Numbered from the stretch's first letter, positions 7,916 through 16,410 are shown. The stretch is DNA of 32,996 bases from Dehalococcoidia bacterium (GCA_009692865.1 SHYH01000012.1:1-32996), one strand, 5' to 3'. Notes: generated by a model not told the origin, from the letters alone. Program-made: numbers and translations.

Positions 7916-8352
7916 AGGTCCAGATCGGAGAGCTATCGTACACGGTCGAGTTCCTGGGGGCCCAGGGCAAACGCCTTCAGGTTCGCGTCAACGGTCAGTC
8001 CGCCCAGGTGGAGGTGGATGGGATAGAGCTGCCTCCCTCTTTGCGTACGGCCCGCCACAGTGCCGCCGCTCCCATGCGTGCCGGCCATGTGGCTGCCGAG
8101 GTGGCCAAGGCCCGGCCCCAAGCAGCCGTGCCGGTGAGCGAGAAGCAGATCACCTCCCCCATGAACGGGCGCGTCGTGCGCATATCGGTCCAGGTGGGAG
8201 ACCGGGTGCGGCCAGGCGAGGAGGTGTGCACCCTGGAGGCCATGAAGATGGAGCAGAGTATCCGCTCCTCGGTGGCTGGCGTGGTCAAGGCAGTGCCGGC
8301 GTCCCCCGGCCAGAGGGTCACCGCTGGGGAGGTCCTGGTGGAGCTGGAGTGA
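7900..8352 (+). CDS. accB: biotin carboxyl carrier protein
   Basis: 150 aa, starting inside the end of accC after GAGAAGG. The C-terminal 75 residues are a biotinyl domain with TLEAMKMEQS, the biotinylated lysine being K116. It is flanked by the usual ITSPMNGRVV and GEVLVELE strands. The N-terminal part (residues 1-45, QVKVQIGELSYTVEF) resembles the start of carboxylase carrier subunits of the methylmalonyl/oxaloacetate type. An Ala/Pro-rich linker joins the two. It carries CO2 from the biotin carboxylase to an unlinked carboxyltransferase. Confidence 0.93.
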   Translation: MARQVKVQIGELSYTVEFLGAQGKRLQVRVNGQSAQVEVDGIELPPSLRTARHSAAAPMRAGHVAAEVAKARPQAAVPVSEKQITSPMNGRVVRISVQVGDRVRPGEEVCTLEAMKMEQSIRSSVAGVVKAVPASPGQRVTAGEVLVELE

Positions 8353-8366
8353 GGAGCAAGGCTCGG

Positions 8367-8396
8367 TTGTCCTTCCCTGTTGTCTTGTGGTATAAT
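8367..8396 (+). promoter_or_regulatory. sigma-70-type promoter for rpsO-pnp
   Basis: TTGTCC (8367-8372) and a perfect TATAAT (8391-8396) are separated by 18 bp. Transcription would begin near 8403 and give a leader of about 36 nt before rpsO. This is one of the clearest promoters in the window. It marks the end of the recR-accB transcription unit. Confidence 0.8.
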
Positions 8397-8438
8397 GCAT
8401 TACGAAATACAAGAGAGAACTGACCAGAGGTTGGACGC

Positions 8439-8702
8439 TTGGACAAAGACACCAAAGGGCAGATATTCCAGGAGCATCACACCCACGAGGGAGACACCGG
8501 GTCCGCAGAGGTTCAAGTAGCCCTCTTCACTAGGCGAATCACCGACCTGACGGCCCACCTGCAGGTCCATCGCCATGACTACTCCACTCGTCGGGGCCTG
8601 TTGCAGCTCGTAGGTAAGCGCAGGCGGCTCCTCAACTACCTGGCCCAGGAGAGTGTCCCTCGTTACCAGACCCTCATTGCCCGTCTCGGGCTTCGAAGAT
8701 AA
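8439..8702 (+). CDS. rpsO: 30S ribosomal protein S15
   Basis: 87 aa against the usual 89. [19 protein letters not shown], a central helix pair, and [18 protein letters not shown] are the S15 core that binds the 16S rRNA central domain. The start is a TTG at 8439, eight bases after AGAGG; no ATG or GTG fits the family's N-terminus. The gene is followed by pnp, as in many bacteria. Confidence 0.97.
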   Translation: MDKDTKGQIFQEHHTHEGDTGSAEVQVALFTRRITDLTAHLQVHRHDYSTRRGLLQLVGKRRRLLNYLAQESVPRYQTLIARLGLRR

Positions 8703-8717
8703 CACCTGCCCCAGGTG
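8703..8717 (+). terminator. small hairpin between rpsO and pnp
   Basis: CACCTG-CCC-CAGGTG directly follows the rpsO stop. A short pyrimidine-rich stretch (TATCCCTTTTACTTCC) comes after it. It may be a weak terminator/attenuator or an RNA-processing site between rpsO and pnp. The stem is short, so confidence is low. Confidence 0.3.
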
Positions 8718-8767
8718 CTATCCCTTTTACTTCCTCTGGTTGGTCATTCTAGGAGGTTAGATCGCTC

Positions 8768-10996
8768 ATGGAATACGTTTATCAGTGCGAGCTAGGGGGA
8801 AAGACCCTCACCATAGAGTCTGGGAAGCTGGCGGGGCAGGCCAGCGGCGCCGTCACGGTGCATTACGGCGACTCTGTGCTTCTGGTGACCGTCTGCACAG
8901 GTCCAATGCGGACTGGCGCGGACTTCCTGCCCTTGACGGTGGACTACGAGGAGCGCCTCTACGCGGCAGGCAAGATCCCTGGGAGCTTCTTCCGTCGGGA
9001 GGGCAGGCCCAGCACGGACGGCACCCTGGCCATGCGCCTCACCGATCGCTCGATTCGTCCACTTTTTCCCAAGGGGTTTTACCACGAGATCCAGGTGGTC
9101 ATCACCGTTCTCTCCGCGGACCAGGAGACTCCCCTGGATACCCTGGCGACTGTTGGTGCCTCGGCAGCCCTCTCCCTCTCCGAGGCGCCCTTTGAGGGCC
9201 CCCTGAGTTCCACCCGCGTGGGCTACGTCGATGGTGCATTTGTCATCAACCCAACCTTCTCCGCCCTCCAGCAGAGCACTCTGGACCTGGTGGTCGCGGG
9301 AACCCGCGACGCCGTGGTCATGGTGGAGGCAGGCGCCAAGCAGGTGGACGAGGCCATGGTGCTGGAGGGGGTTCGGAGGGCCCAGGAAGCCAACCATATC
9401 GTCATCGCCCTTCAGGAGCGGATGACGCGGGAGATGGGTCGTCAGCGCAAAATGACCTTCCTGCCGGCGGAGGAGGTGTCCCCGGAGCTGGAGGCCCGTG
9501 CGGCTAGCCTGGTGGAGGAACGGTTGCACACCGCCATCTACGAGACCCACGACAAGGACGAGCGTGCCGAGGTCATGGCCCAGCTGAGGTTGGAGATCCT
9601 CGGCATCCTGGCGGAGGAGTACTCCGATGCCCTGCGGGTGGCCAGCTTCGATCGGGTGGAGCGTCGCCTGGTGCGGAGGAAGATTCTGGTGGAGGGCATC
9701 CGGCCCGACGGAAGGCGTCTCAAGGAGATTCGCCCCATTAGCAGCGAGGTGGGCCTGCTGCCCCGCACCCACGGCTCGGGACTCTTCACTCGGGGCCAGA
9801 CCCAGGTGCTTACTATCGCCACCCTGGGCACCCTCTCAGAGAGGCAGAAGCTGGACACCCTGAGCCCCGAGGACACGAAGCGGTACATTCACCACTACAA
9901 CATGCCGGGTTTCGCCAGCGGTGAGGTCAAGCGCACCGGCGGCCCTGGACGTCGAGAGATCGGCCACGGCGCCCTGGCCGAGCGCGCTCTCCTGGCGGTT
10001 GTCCCTAGCGAAGAGGAGTTTCCCTATACCCTGCGGCTGGTCTCCGAGGTCCTCAGCTCCAACGGCAGCACCTCTATGGCCAGCGTCTGCGCCAGCTCCC
10101 TGGCCCTCATGGACGCCGGAGTCCCCATCACCGCGCCGGTGGCCGGCGTGGCCATGGGGCTCATCGTAGAGGGCAATCGGTACGCTGTGCTGACCGACAT
10201 TCAGGGCGCGGAAGACCATCTGGGAGATATGGACTTCAAGGTGGCGGGCACGGCCCAGGGGATCACAGCCCTCCAGATGGACATCAAGGTCAAGGGCATC
10301 ACCTACGACATTATGGCCCAGGCCCTGGGGCAGGCCCTGGAGGCCAGGCTGTTCATCCTGGGCAAGATGGCGGAGACGATGGAGCGGCCTCGCTCCGAAA
10401 TGAGCGCCTATGCGCCGCGCATCGTGCGCATCATGATCCCGGTGGAGAAGATCGGGGCCCTCATTGGGCCTGGCGGCAAGACCATCCGGTCCATCAGTGA
10501 GACTTTCAAGACCACCGTGGACGTACAGAACGATGGCACAGTCTACGTGGGCTCCCCCGACCTGCAGGCCTTGAACGCAACGGTGGCTCGTATCAGGGAT
10601 CTGACCCGGGAGGTGGAGGTGGGGGCCGTCTACAACGGCAAGGTGGTCCGGATCATGACCTTTGGCGCCTTCGTGGAGATTCTCCCAGGCAAGGACGGGC
10701 TGGTCCACATCAGCGAGCTGGCGGAGCACCGGGTGGCCAGCGTGGAGGATGTGGTGAAGATAGGGGACGAGATCACGGTGAAGGTCATCGAGATCGACTC
10801 CATGGGGCGTATCAACCTCTCCCGGCGGGCGATGCTGACGGGCGACGGCGCGCAGGGAGACTCTCCCCAGTCGGAGCGAGATGCCACCAGGACGGAGGCA
10901 GGAGAGCCCCGTGGCGGCTCAGGCCCATCTCGACCCGATCGAGACCGGCAGGACAGGTCTGGAGGCCCTCGAGGGCCCTTCCGTCCGAGAAGCTAA
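8768..10996 (+). CDS. pnp: polyribonucleotide nucleotidyltransferase (PNPase)
   Basis: 742 aa, ATG at 8768 after a consensus AGGAGG. It has two RNase PH-like domains separated by an all-helical linker; the second contains [19 protein letters not shown], the catalytic/metal aspartate region. A KH domain follows ([20 protein letters not shown]), then an S1 domain ([20 protein letters not shown], then [10 protein letters not shown]). The last 45 residues are an Arg/Gly/Ser/Asp-rich disordered tail. PNPase degrades RNA 3'-5' by phosphorolysis. It is probably transcribed from the rpsO promoter. The stop is followed at once by a nested inverted repeat. Confidence 0.98.
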   Translation: MEYVYQCELGGKTLTIESGKLAGQASGAVTVHYGDSVLLVTVCTGPMRTGADFLPLTVDYEERLYAAGKIPGSFFRREGRPSTDGTLAMRLTDRSIRPLFPKGFYHEIQVVITVLSADQETPLDTLATVGASAALSLSEAPFEGPLSSTRVGYVDGAFVINPTFSALQQSTLDLVVAGTRDAVVMVEAGAKQVDEAMVLEGVRRAQEANHIVIALQERMTREMGRQRKMTFLPAEEVSPELEARAASLVEERLHTAIYETHDKDERAEVMAQLRLEILGILAEEYSDALRVASFDRVERRLVRRKILVEGIRPDGRRLKEIRPISSEVGLLPRTHGSGLFTRGQTQVLTIATLGTLSERQKLDTLSPEDTKRYIHHYNMPGFASGEVKRTGGPGRREIGHGALAERALLAVVPSEEEFPYTLRLVSEVLSSNGSTSMASVCASSLALMDAGVPITAPVAGVAMGLIVEGNRYAVLTDIQGAEDHLGDMDFKVAGTAQGITALQMDIKVKGITYDIMAQALGQALEARLFILGKMAETMERPRSEMSAYAPRIVRIMIPVEKIGALIGPGGKTIRSISETFKTTVDVQNDGTVYVGSPDLQALNATVARIRDLTREVEVGAVYNGKVVRIMTFGAFVEILPGKDGLVHISELAEHRVASVEDVVKIGDEITVKVIEIDSMGRINLSRRAMLTGDGAQGDSPQSERDATRTEAGEPRGGSGPSRPDRDRQDRSGGPRGPFRPRS

Positions 10997-11104
10997 CCCT
11001 AACGGGGCGTCCACGTTGCTGAACCGTTCCGCTCACCCTTCGATCCCGACTTGACGGGGCTCAGGGTGAGCGGAACGTCTTTAACCCCAGCGATTCGTTA
11101 GGGT
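10996..11104. repeat. nested REP-like inverted repeat after pnp (family C)
   Basis: The outer arms are ACCCTAACG (10996-11004) and CGTTAGGGT (11096-11104). The inner arms are a perfect 15-bp pair, CGTTCCGCTCACCCT (11025-11039) and its complement (11063-11077). The CGCTCACCCT/AGGGTGAGCG core is shared with the element at 12222-12276. The inner hairpin is followed by TCTTTAA and could end pnp transcription. Confidence 0.7.
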
Positions 11105-11145
11105 AAAGTCCCAAAGCGGTTACCTGGGACGACCAAAGGGCAAGA

Positions 11146-11219
11146 GTTTTTTGGGAAGGGCTTGAGGGGAACCCTTTCTTGCAAGAAAGGGTTCCCCTCA
11201 CCTCTCCGAAAGAACCTGC
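11146..11219 (+). repeat. 74-bp palindromic element, family A copy 1
   Basis: The second copy lies at 20815-20888 in the opposite orientation. Both are exactly 74 bp and I count 68 matching positions. The centre is a perfect 38-bp palindrome (11163-11200) around CTTGCAAG. The ends carry an imperfect GTTCTTT-type/AAAGAAC inverted pair. It has no coding content and resembles a small non-autonomous element (MITE- or REP-like). Together with the family C repeat at 10996-11104 and the promoter at 11279-11306, it accounts for most of the 390-bp gap between pnp and dapB. Confidence 0.8.
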
Positions 11220-11278
11220 AACCCTCAACGCTTTGCTCCCCGCTATCTTGTGCCCGTGGGTTTTCAGGGCCGCCGCCC

Positions 11279-11306
11279 TTGACCTACCCCCCGCAGGGTG
11301 TACCAT
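11279..11306 (+). promoter_or_regulatory. probable dapB promoter
   Basis: TTGACC (11279-11284) and TACCAT (11301-11306) are 16 bp apart. The transcript leader to dapB would be about 75 nt. I see no lysine riboswitch in that short leader. Confidence 0.5.
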
Positions 11307-11386
11307 TAAGACAATGCCCTTTTTGAAGAACAGCAGGCCCTGCATCGGTAGCGCCGGAGGTGTCACACCGGCGAAAGGAGGCGATC

Positions 11387-12187
11387 GTGGAGCGCATCAA
11401 GGTGGCGGTGCACGGCGCCTCGGGGAAGATGGGCCGCGAGCTGCTGGCAGCCCTTAGCAAGAGCCCGGTAGCCGAGCCGGTAGGGGCTGTGGCGCGTAGC
11501 ACCACTGACGGGTCCCTTTCCCTGCCTGACGGGTCCGGTGTGATCCCCCTTGCCTCTGATCTGGCAACGCTTCTGACGCGGTGCCGCCCCCAGGTGGTGG
11601 TGGACTTCACCAGCGCCCAGGGGGCCCTGGCCGCCGCCCGCGTGGCGGGTCCCCAGGGAGTGCATTTGGTCGTTGGCAGCACGGGCCTTGAGGAGGCGCA
11701 GATCAGGGAGATCGAGGAGCTGTGCGGGCGTCACCGCGTGGCGGCCGTGGTGGCGCCCAACTTCGCCCTGGGGGCTGTGCTTCTCATTCACCTGTCCAGG
11801 CAGGTGGCTCGCTTCTTCCCCTACGCCGACGTTGTGGAGATGCACCACGAGGCCAAGAAGGACGCCCCTTCGGGCACCGCCCTGGCCATCGCCCGGGCCT
11901 TGGCCCAGGGGAGAGAGGGGCCCTTTTTGCACCCCATGCCCGAAAAGGAGCCCATCAAAGGTACTCGTGGGGGTGAGTATCAGGGCGTCTCCATCCACAG
12001 CGCGCGGATGCCGGGGCGGCTGGCCCACCACGAGGTGGTGCTGGGCGCGGAAGGCCAGACCCTGACCCTGCGCCACGACACCATCAGCCGGGAGTGCTAC
12101 ATGCCCGGGGTGATGGCCGCCGTTCAGTACGTGGTACAATCCAAGGGACTGACGGTAGGCCTGGAGCGCATCCTGGACCTGGAGTAG
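11387..12187 (+). CDS. dapB: 4-hydroxy-tetrahydrodipicolinate reductase
   Basis: 266 aa from the GTG at 11387, placed five bases after AAAGGAGG; the longer frame from 11360 adds non-homologous residues. The N-terminal Rossmann loop is VHGASGKMGREL. The catalytic segment EMHHEAKKDAPSGTALAIA has the HH pair at 153-154 and PSGTA at 161-165. RGGEYQGVSIHSARMPG follows. The enzyme reduces the dapA product with NAD(P)H on the way to diaminopimelate and lysine. dapB, asd and dapA lie together here, with their substrates in pathway order asd-dapA-dapB. Confidence 0.97.
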   Translation: MERIKVAVHGASGKMGRELLAALSKSPVAEPVGAVARSTTDGSLSLPDGSGVIPLASDLATLLTRCRPQVVVDFTSAQGALAAARVAGPQGVHLVVGSTGLEEAQIREIEELCGRHRVAAVVAPNFALGAVLLIHLSRQVARFFPYADVVEMHHEAKKDAPSGTALAIARALAQGREGPFLHPMPEKEPIKGTRGGEYQGVSIHSARMPGRLAHHEVVLGAEGQTLTLRHDTISRECYMPGVMAAVQYVVQSKGLTVGLERILDLE

Positions 12188-12221
12188 GAGGGTGTTGAGG
12201 TAGGGTGCCTGCCGCCCCGGG

Positions 12222-12276
12222 TTCGACAAGCTCACCATGAGCGGTTAGAGTAGCCGCTCACCCTGAGCCTGTCGAA
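12222..12276. repeat. REP-like inverted repeat between dapB and asd (family C)
   Basis: The arms are TTCGACAAGCTCACCATGAG... (12222-12244) and the complementary CCGCTCACCCTGAGCCTGTC... (12254-12276). They are 23 bp each with a few mismatches and a loop of about 9 bp. The GTTCGACA..GAGCGG sequence resembles REP-type palindromes scattered through many bacterial genomes. The CCGCTCACCCT core also occurs in the repeat after pnp. Confidence 0.75.
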
Positions 12277-12322
12277 GGGCGAGTGGGATACTTTCAGTTG
12301 AGATTCAGAGGAGGAGGGTCCC

Positions 12323-13345
12323 GTGGTGAGGTCCTGTTCCATTGCTGTGGTTGGGGCTACTGGGGCTGTGGGCCGGGTCTTCCTGCGGCTCCTGGAGGAG
12401 CGGCACTTTCCCGTCAGCTCCATTCGACTGTGTGCCTCGCGGCGCTCCGTCGGCACAAGACTTCCTGTCAACGGCGAGAGCCTGGTGGTGGAGGAGGCGA
12501 CGCCGGACTCCTTCAAGGGGGTGGACTTCGTCTTCATCTCGGCCACCGGCGAGGTGAGCCGCACCATGGCACCCCAAGCGGTGGCTGCGGGGGCGTTGGT
12601 CATTGACGACAGCTCCATCTTCCGCATGGAGCCTGACGTGCCGCTGGTGGTGCCAGAGATCAACGCCGAGGACCTGGCCCACCACAAGGGCATTGTCGCC
12701 ATTCCCAACTGCTCCACCACTCAGATGGTGATGGCCCTCTACCCCCTGCACCGCGTCAATCCCATCAAGCGCATCATCGTGGACACCTACCAGTCGGTGT
12801 CGGGCACCGGCGGCGCCGCCATGCGGGAGCTTCGAGAGCAGACGGGGCAGGTGCTCCACGGACAGCAGGTGGACCCCAGGGTCTACCCCCACCAGATCGC
12901 CTTTAACGTTCTCCCTCACATTGACGCCTTCATGGATGACGGCTACACCAGGGAGGAGCTGAAGATGCGGGAGGAGACCCGCAAGATCCTTCACGCCCCG
13001 GATGTGTCGATCTCCGCCACCTGCGTTCGGGTGCCCGTGGAGATCTCCCACAGCGAGGCCGTGCATGTGGAGTTCACTCACCCCATGGCGCCCAAGGAGG
13101 CCCGGGAGCTCCTCGCGGCCTTCCCTGGCGTTCGGGTTGTGGACGACCCTCAGCTCAACCAGTACCCCTTGCCCCTGGCCGCCACGGGAAAGGACGAGGT
13201 GTTGGTGGGCCGTATCCGCCGTGACTCGTCCCACGCCAACGGGCTGGCCCTGTGGGTGGTGGGCGATAACCTTCGCAAGGGGGCGGCCCTCAACGCCATC
13301 CAGATCGCGGAGGAGGTCCTGAAGCGGGACATGCTGGTGGGCTAG
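12323..13345 (+). CDS. asd: aspartate-semialdehyde dehydrogenase
   Basis: 340 aa. The GTG at 12323 follows AGAGGAGGG. Motifs: IAVVGATGAVGRVFLRLLEE (NADP loop), IPNCSTTQMVMALYPL with the catalytic C130, DTYQSVSGTGGAAM, and RVPVEISHSEAVHVEF with the catalytic His at about 243. The enzyme makes aspartate semialdehyde for lysine and for threonine/methionine. It lies between dapB and the small inserted pair before dapA. Confidence 0.97.
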   Translation: MVRSCSIAVVGATGAVGRVFLRLLEERHFPVSSIRLCASRRSVGTRLPVNGESLVVEEATPDSFKGVDFVFISATGEVSRTMAPQAVAAGALVIDDSSIFRMEPDVPLVVPEINAEDLAHHKGIVAIPNCSTTQMVMALYPLHRVNPIKRIIVDTYQSVSGTGGAAMRELREQTGQVLHGQQVDPRVYPHQIAFNVLPHIDAFMDDGYTREELKMREETRKILHAPDVSISATCVRVPVEISHSEAVHVEFTHPMAPKEARELLAAFPGVRVVDDPQLNQYPLPLAATGKDEVLVGRIRRDSSHANGLALWVVGDNLRKGAALNAIQIAEEVLKRDMLVG

Positions 13346-13364
13346 CGGGTGTAGGGGTGCGCAG

Positions 13365-13628
13365 ATGGTGAAAGAGGCAGAAAAGAGCGAGTCGGCTCTG
13401 TTTCACGCAGACCAGGAGTGGTTTGCTCAGCACAAGCATGGGCTCCTGAAGCAGTATCGTGGGCAATTCGTGGCTATTGTAGGTGGCCAGGTTGTGGACA
13501 GTGATCAAGACTTCAGCAAGCTAGCACAACGCTTCTATGGTTGGTATGGTTATCGAGACTTGTACATGCCCAAGGTAACGGAAGAGGTCGGGCCTGTCAG
13601 GATTCCTGCCCCAAGAGCACTAAGCTGA
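13365..13628 (+). CDS. DUF5678-like small protein
   Basis: 87 aa from an ATG shortly after the asd stop. The middle reads LKQYRGQFVAIVGGQVVDSD, a pattern (W....L...Y.G.fVAv..g.vv..g) that I associate with the DUF5678 family, followed by a helix and an IPKVTEEV-like strand. There are no catalytic residues, signal peptide or membrane segment. It ends 2 nt before the retropepsin-like gene and the two are surely coupled. DUF5678 proteins are often found beside small aspartic-protease-like genes; their function is unknown. Codon use by eye is less GC-rich than in asd and dapA on either side. Confidence 0.65.
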   Translation: MVKEAEKSESALFHADQEWFAQHKHGLLKQYRGQFVAIVGGQVVDSDQDFSKLAQRFYGWYGYRDLYMPKVTEEVGPVRIPAPRALS

Positions 13629-13630
13629 GC

Positions 13631-14002
13631 GTGGAATACCCTTACGACGTCAGCTTTCGTCCGCCGGCGCCTGTCGTGCCGGTTCAGGTAGGGGTTCCAG
13701 GATCCCAAAGCCCGATCGACTTGAGGGCTTTGCTTGACTCGGGGGCAGATGTCTCGGTCGTACCTACAGAAGTGGTTGAGCGCCTTCAGTTGCGCCGTGT
13801 TGACGTTATTCATGTCCAGGGATTCGGTGGAGAGGCCACAGAGACATGGGTCTACGCTGCGCAGTTTGCATTGAACCAAAACTATGAGTGGATTGGCAGG
13901 GCCATTCCCTGGGCAGAGCCCTACGCCATCTTGGGCAGAGGTGTCATGAACCACTTGCGCATAACCCTAGATGGGCCCGGGCAGATAACTACCATCGCTT
14001 AA
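13631..14002 (+). CDS. retropepsin-like (clan AA) aspartyl protease domain protein
   Basis: 123 aa from the GTG at 13631, 2 nt after the DUF5678 stop; an upstream in-frame start would overlap that gene. The key motif is LRALLDSGADVSVVPTEVVE, containing the single catalytic D-S/T-G of retropepsin-like proteases. FGGEATETWVY and a final AILGRGVMNHLRITLDG match the ILGRDVLN-type second motif of the family. Such small proteases act as homodimers, each subunit giving one aspartate. There is no signal peptide, so it is cytoplasmic. The substrate is unknown; the coupled DUF5678 protein is the obvious candidate partner. Confidence 0.8.
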   Translation: MEYPYDVSFRPPAPVVPVQVGVPGSQSPIDLRALLDSGADVSVVPTEVVERLQLRRVDVIHVQGFGGEATETWVYAAQFALNQNYEWIGRAIPWAEPYAILGRGVMNHLRITLDGPGQITTIA

Positions 14003-14039
14003 CGGGCGTTACACAAGCCCAATCCAAGGAGGCACAGCG

Positions 14040-14942
14040 ATGGCGCAGATCGGGCGGCTCATTACAGCCATGGTCACCCCCTTTGACGAGGATGGGCAGG
14101 TAGACTACCCCCAGGCACGACGCTTGGCCCTGGCTCTTCTGGCATCGGGCAGCGACGGCGTCGTCCTCTCCGGGACCACGGGCGAGTCCCCGACCCTCAG
14201 TCAGGAGGAGAAGCTACGCCTCTTTGGCGAGGTGAAGGAGGCCGTAGGCCAGCGGGGCAGTGTCATCGCCGGCACAGGCAGCTATAACACCCATGAAAGT
14301 ATCGAGCTTTCCAAGGAGGCCGAGCGCATCGGTGTGGACGGCCTGCTGCTGGTGGTGCCCTACTACAACCGCCCTCCCCAGGAGGGGTTGTACCAGCACT
14401 TCAAGGCCATCGCTTCGGCCAGCCATCTGCCCATCATCCTGTACAACGTCCCCAGCCGCACCGCCACCAACATGACGGCCGAGACCACCCTGCGCCTTGG
14501 CGATGTGGATAACATCGTGGGGGTCAAGGAGGCCAGCGGGGACCTGGCCCAGGTCGGCGTCATCATCGCCGCCGCCCCCGCCGGGTTCCTGGTGTGGAGC
14601 GGCAACGACAGCGATACCTTCTCCATCATGTGCCTGGGGGGCTACGGCGTGGTCAGCGTGGCCTCCCACCTGGTGGGGCGTCAGATCCAGCAGATGATGG
14701 GCTACGTTTTGGAGGGGAATGTGGAGCAGGCGGCCAAGGAGCATCACCGCATGATGCCCCTCTTCAAGGGGTTGTTCTGGCTCTCTAACCCCATCCTTGT
14801 GAAGTACGCCGTCAACCGAGCGGGCTTTCGGGTGGGCAGGGCTCGGCTGCCTCTGATGGACCCCGACGCCAAGACGGCGGGCCAACTGGACGCCTTGATG
14901 ATGCAGTACGCCGTGGACCTGTCGGTGGAGGCCAAGGCCTAG
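14040..14942 (+). CDS. dapA: 4-hydroxy-tetrahydrodipicolinate synthase
   Basis: 300 aa with AAGGAGG six bases before the ATG. It is a class I aldolase TIM barrel: LSGTTGESPTL (T46, T47), YYNRPPQEGLYQH, ILYNVPSRTA (Y135), and VGVKEASGD with the Schiff-base K163. These match the E. coli DapA catalytic set. It condenses pyruvate with aspartate semialdehyde. It belongs with asd and dapB, though separated from asd by the inserted protease pair. Confidence 0.97.
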   Translation: MAQIGRLITAMVTPFDEDGQVDYPQARRLALALLASGSDGVVLSGTTGESPTLSQEEKLRLFGEVKEAVGQRGSVIAGTGSYNTHESIELSKEAERIGVDGLLLVVPYYNRPPQEGLYQHFKAIASASHLPIILYNVPSRTATNMTAETTLRLGDVDNIVGVKEASGDLAQVGVIIAAAPAGFLVWSGNDSDTFSIMCLGGYGVVSVASHLVGRQIQQMMGYVLEGNVEQAAKEHHRMMPLFKGLFWLSNPILVKYAVNRAGFRVGRARLPLMDPDAKTAGQLDALMMQYAVDLSVEAKA

Positions 14943-14974
14943 GTAGGGCGTGGCAGGGTGTTCCCTACACCCCC

Positions 14975-15067
14975 TCTCTGACTCTCCCCCCTTGTGGGGG
15001 AGAGAATCCCTTCCCCCTCGATGGGGGAAGGCCAGGATGGGGGTAGGGGGATGGTTGAAAAGGGTTT
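14975..15067. repeat. multi-hairpin repeat between dapA and purA (family B variant)
   Basis: Two strong stems lie in tandem, CTCTCCCCCC-TTGT-GGGGGAGAG and CTTCCCCC-TCGA-TGGGGGAAG. They are followed by GGGGGATGGTTGAAAAGGGT, the same end module as in the copies at 951-1078 and 29690-29820. It lies between two converging genes and could terminate both. Confidence 0.65.
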
Positions 15068-15078
15068 TGTGCGTCCCC

Positions 15079-16362
15079 CTAGAGGAAGTTGTTGACCTGA
15101 ATCATCTCGTGGCGGTGGGGTCCCGTGGAGATGAAGCTCATGGGGCAGGCAATGACCTTCTCCAGCAGGCGCACGTAGGCCAGGGCCTCTTCCGGCAGGT
15201 CCTCCAGGCGAGTCATCCCCGCCGTGGGCAGGTGCCAGCCTGGTATTTCCTTGTAAACAGGACGACAGCGCTCCAGCACAGACACGTCGCTGGGGAACTG
15301 GTCGGTCTCTTTCCCGTCGACCTCGTAGGCCACGCACACCTTCACGCTGGGGAAGTTGTCCAGCACGTCCAGGCGGGTCAAAATCACTGAGGTGAAGTCG
15401 TTGACGGTGGCGCTGTAGTGGGCGGCCACTCCATCGAACCAGCCACACCGCCGAGGCCTCCCGGTGGTGGCGCCGAACTCCCGGGCGATTTTCCGGATCT
15501 GCTCCCCCACGCTGTCCTTGAGCTCGGTGGGGAGGGGGCCCGAGCCCACCCGGGTAGTGTAGGCCTTGAACACCCCTGCAATCTCCTGGATGTGGCGAGG
15601 GGAGAGGCCCAGGCCAATGGCGGCGCCTCCCACTGTTGGGTGGGAGGAGGTCACGTAGGGGTAGGTGCCGTAGTCCAGGTCCAGGAGGGACCCCTGGGCG
15701 CCCTCAAGGAGCACCCTCTTGTCCTCGTGAAGAGCCTTCTGCACGGCGTACTCCACCTGGCCGATAAATGGCGCCAGGCGGGTTGCCCATCTTCGGCACT
15801 GCTCGAACACCTCCTCTAGGGAGAGGGGGGGTCGTTCGTATACCTTTGTCAGGAGTGCGTTCTTCTGCCGCATCACATACTCCAGGCGGGGGTACAGGCG
15901 ATCCAGGTCCAGAAGGTCCCCCACTCGTATGCCGATGCGGGCCACCTTATCCACGTAGGCGGGCCCCACGCCTCGACCTGTGGTCCCCAGGGCGCCCTGA
16001 CCTCGAGCCCCCTCCTCCAGGGCGTCCAGGAGGGTGTGGTAGGGCATGATGAGGTGGGCCCGGTCGCTGACCCAGAGGCGGCTCACGTCCACGCCGCGTC
16101 CCCGAAGCTCATCGATCTCACCCAGAAGAACGTCTACGTCCACCACCACTCCGTTGCCGATGATGCAGGTCACCTGGGGCCAGAAGATGCCGGCGGGAAC
16201 CAGGTGGAGCTTGAACTCCCCCAGCTCGTTAATCACCGTGTGGCCGGCGTTGTTTCCCCCTGAGAAGCGGGCCACCATGTCGGCGCGCTGGGCCAGGTAG
16301 TCCACCACCTTGCCCTTGCCTTCGTCTCCCCACTGACCCCCAATGACCGCGTACGCTGGCAT
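15079..16362 (-). CDS. purA: adenylosuccinate synthetase
   Basis: 427 aa, the family's usual length, from the ATG at 16360-16362 (minus), which has GGAAGGAG upstream. A longer frame to 16593 adds unrelated residues. The P-loop is GGQWGDEGKGK (about 8-18). NNAGHT, LGTTGRGVGPAY, LLEGAQGSLLDLDYGTYP and a late GATTGRPRRCGWFD are all typical. It converts IMP and aspartate to adenylosuccinate with GTP. It stands alone here, converging with dapA. Confidence 0.97.
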   Translation of the reverse strand: MPAYAVIGGQWGDEGKGKVVDYLAQRADMVARFSGGNNAGHTVINELGEFKLHLVPAGIFWPQVTCIIGNGVVVDVDVLLGEIDELRGRGVDVSRLWVSDRAHLIMPYHTLLDALEEGARGQGALGTTGRGVGPAYVDKVARIGIRVGDLLDLDRLYPRLEYVMRQKNALLTKVYERPPLSLEEVFEQCRRWATRLAPFIGQVEYAVQKALHEDKRVLLEGAQGSLLDLDYGTYPYVTSSHPTVGGAAIGLGLSPRHIQEIAGVFKAYTTRVGSGPLPTELKDSVGEQIRKIAREFGATTGRPRRCGWFDGVAAHYSATVNDFTSVILTRLDVLDNFPSVKVCVAYEVDGKETDQFPSDVSVLERCRPVYKEIPGWHLPTAGMTRLEDLPEEALAYVRLLEKVIACPMSFISTGPHRHEMIQVNNFL

Positions 16363-16404
16363 GCCGACTCCTTCCTGTTCTTGCCAGGTCTTGCTGCAGG
16401 GGCG

Positions 16405-16410
16405 AGTATA
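16405..16410 (-). promoter_or_regulatory. possible purA -10 element
   Basis: On the minus strand TATACT lies about 45 nt before the purA start. A weak TTTCCA is 17 bp upstream of it. The match is partial. Confidence 0.35.

Noticed and set aside
11285-11386. Lysine riboswitch upstream of dapB
   Set aside because: The leader is only about 75 nt and shows no L-box-like multi-helix core.
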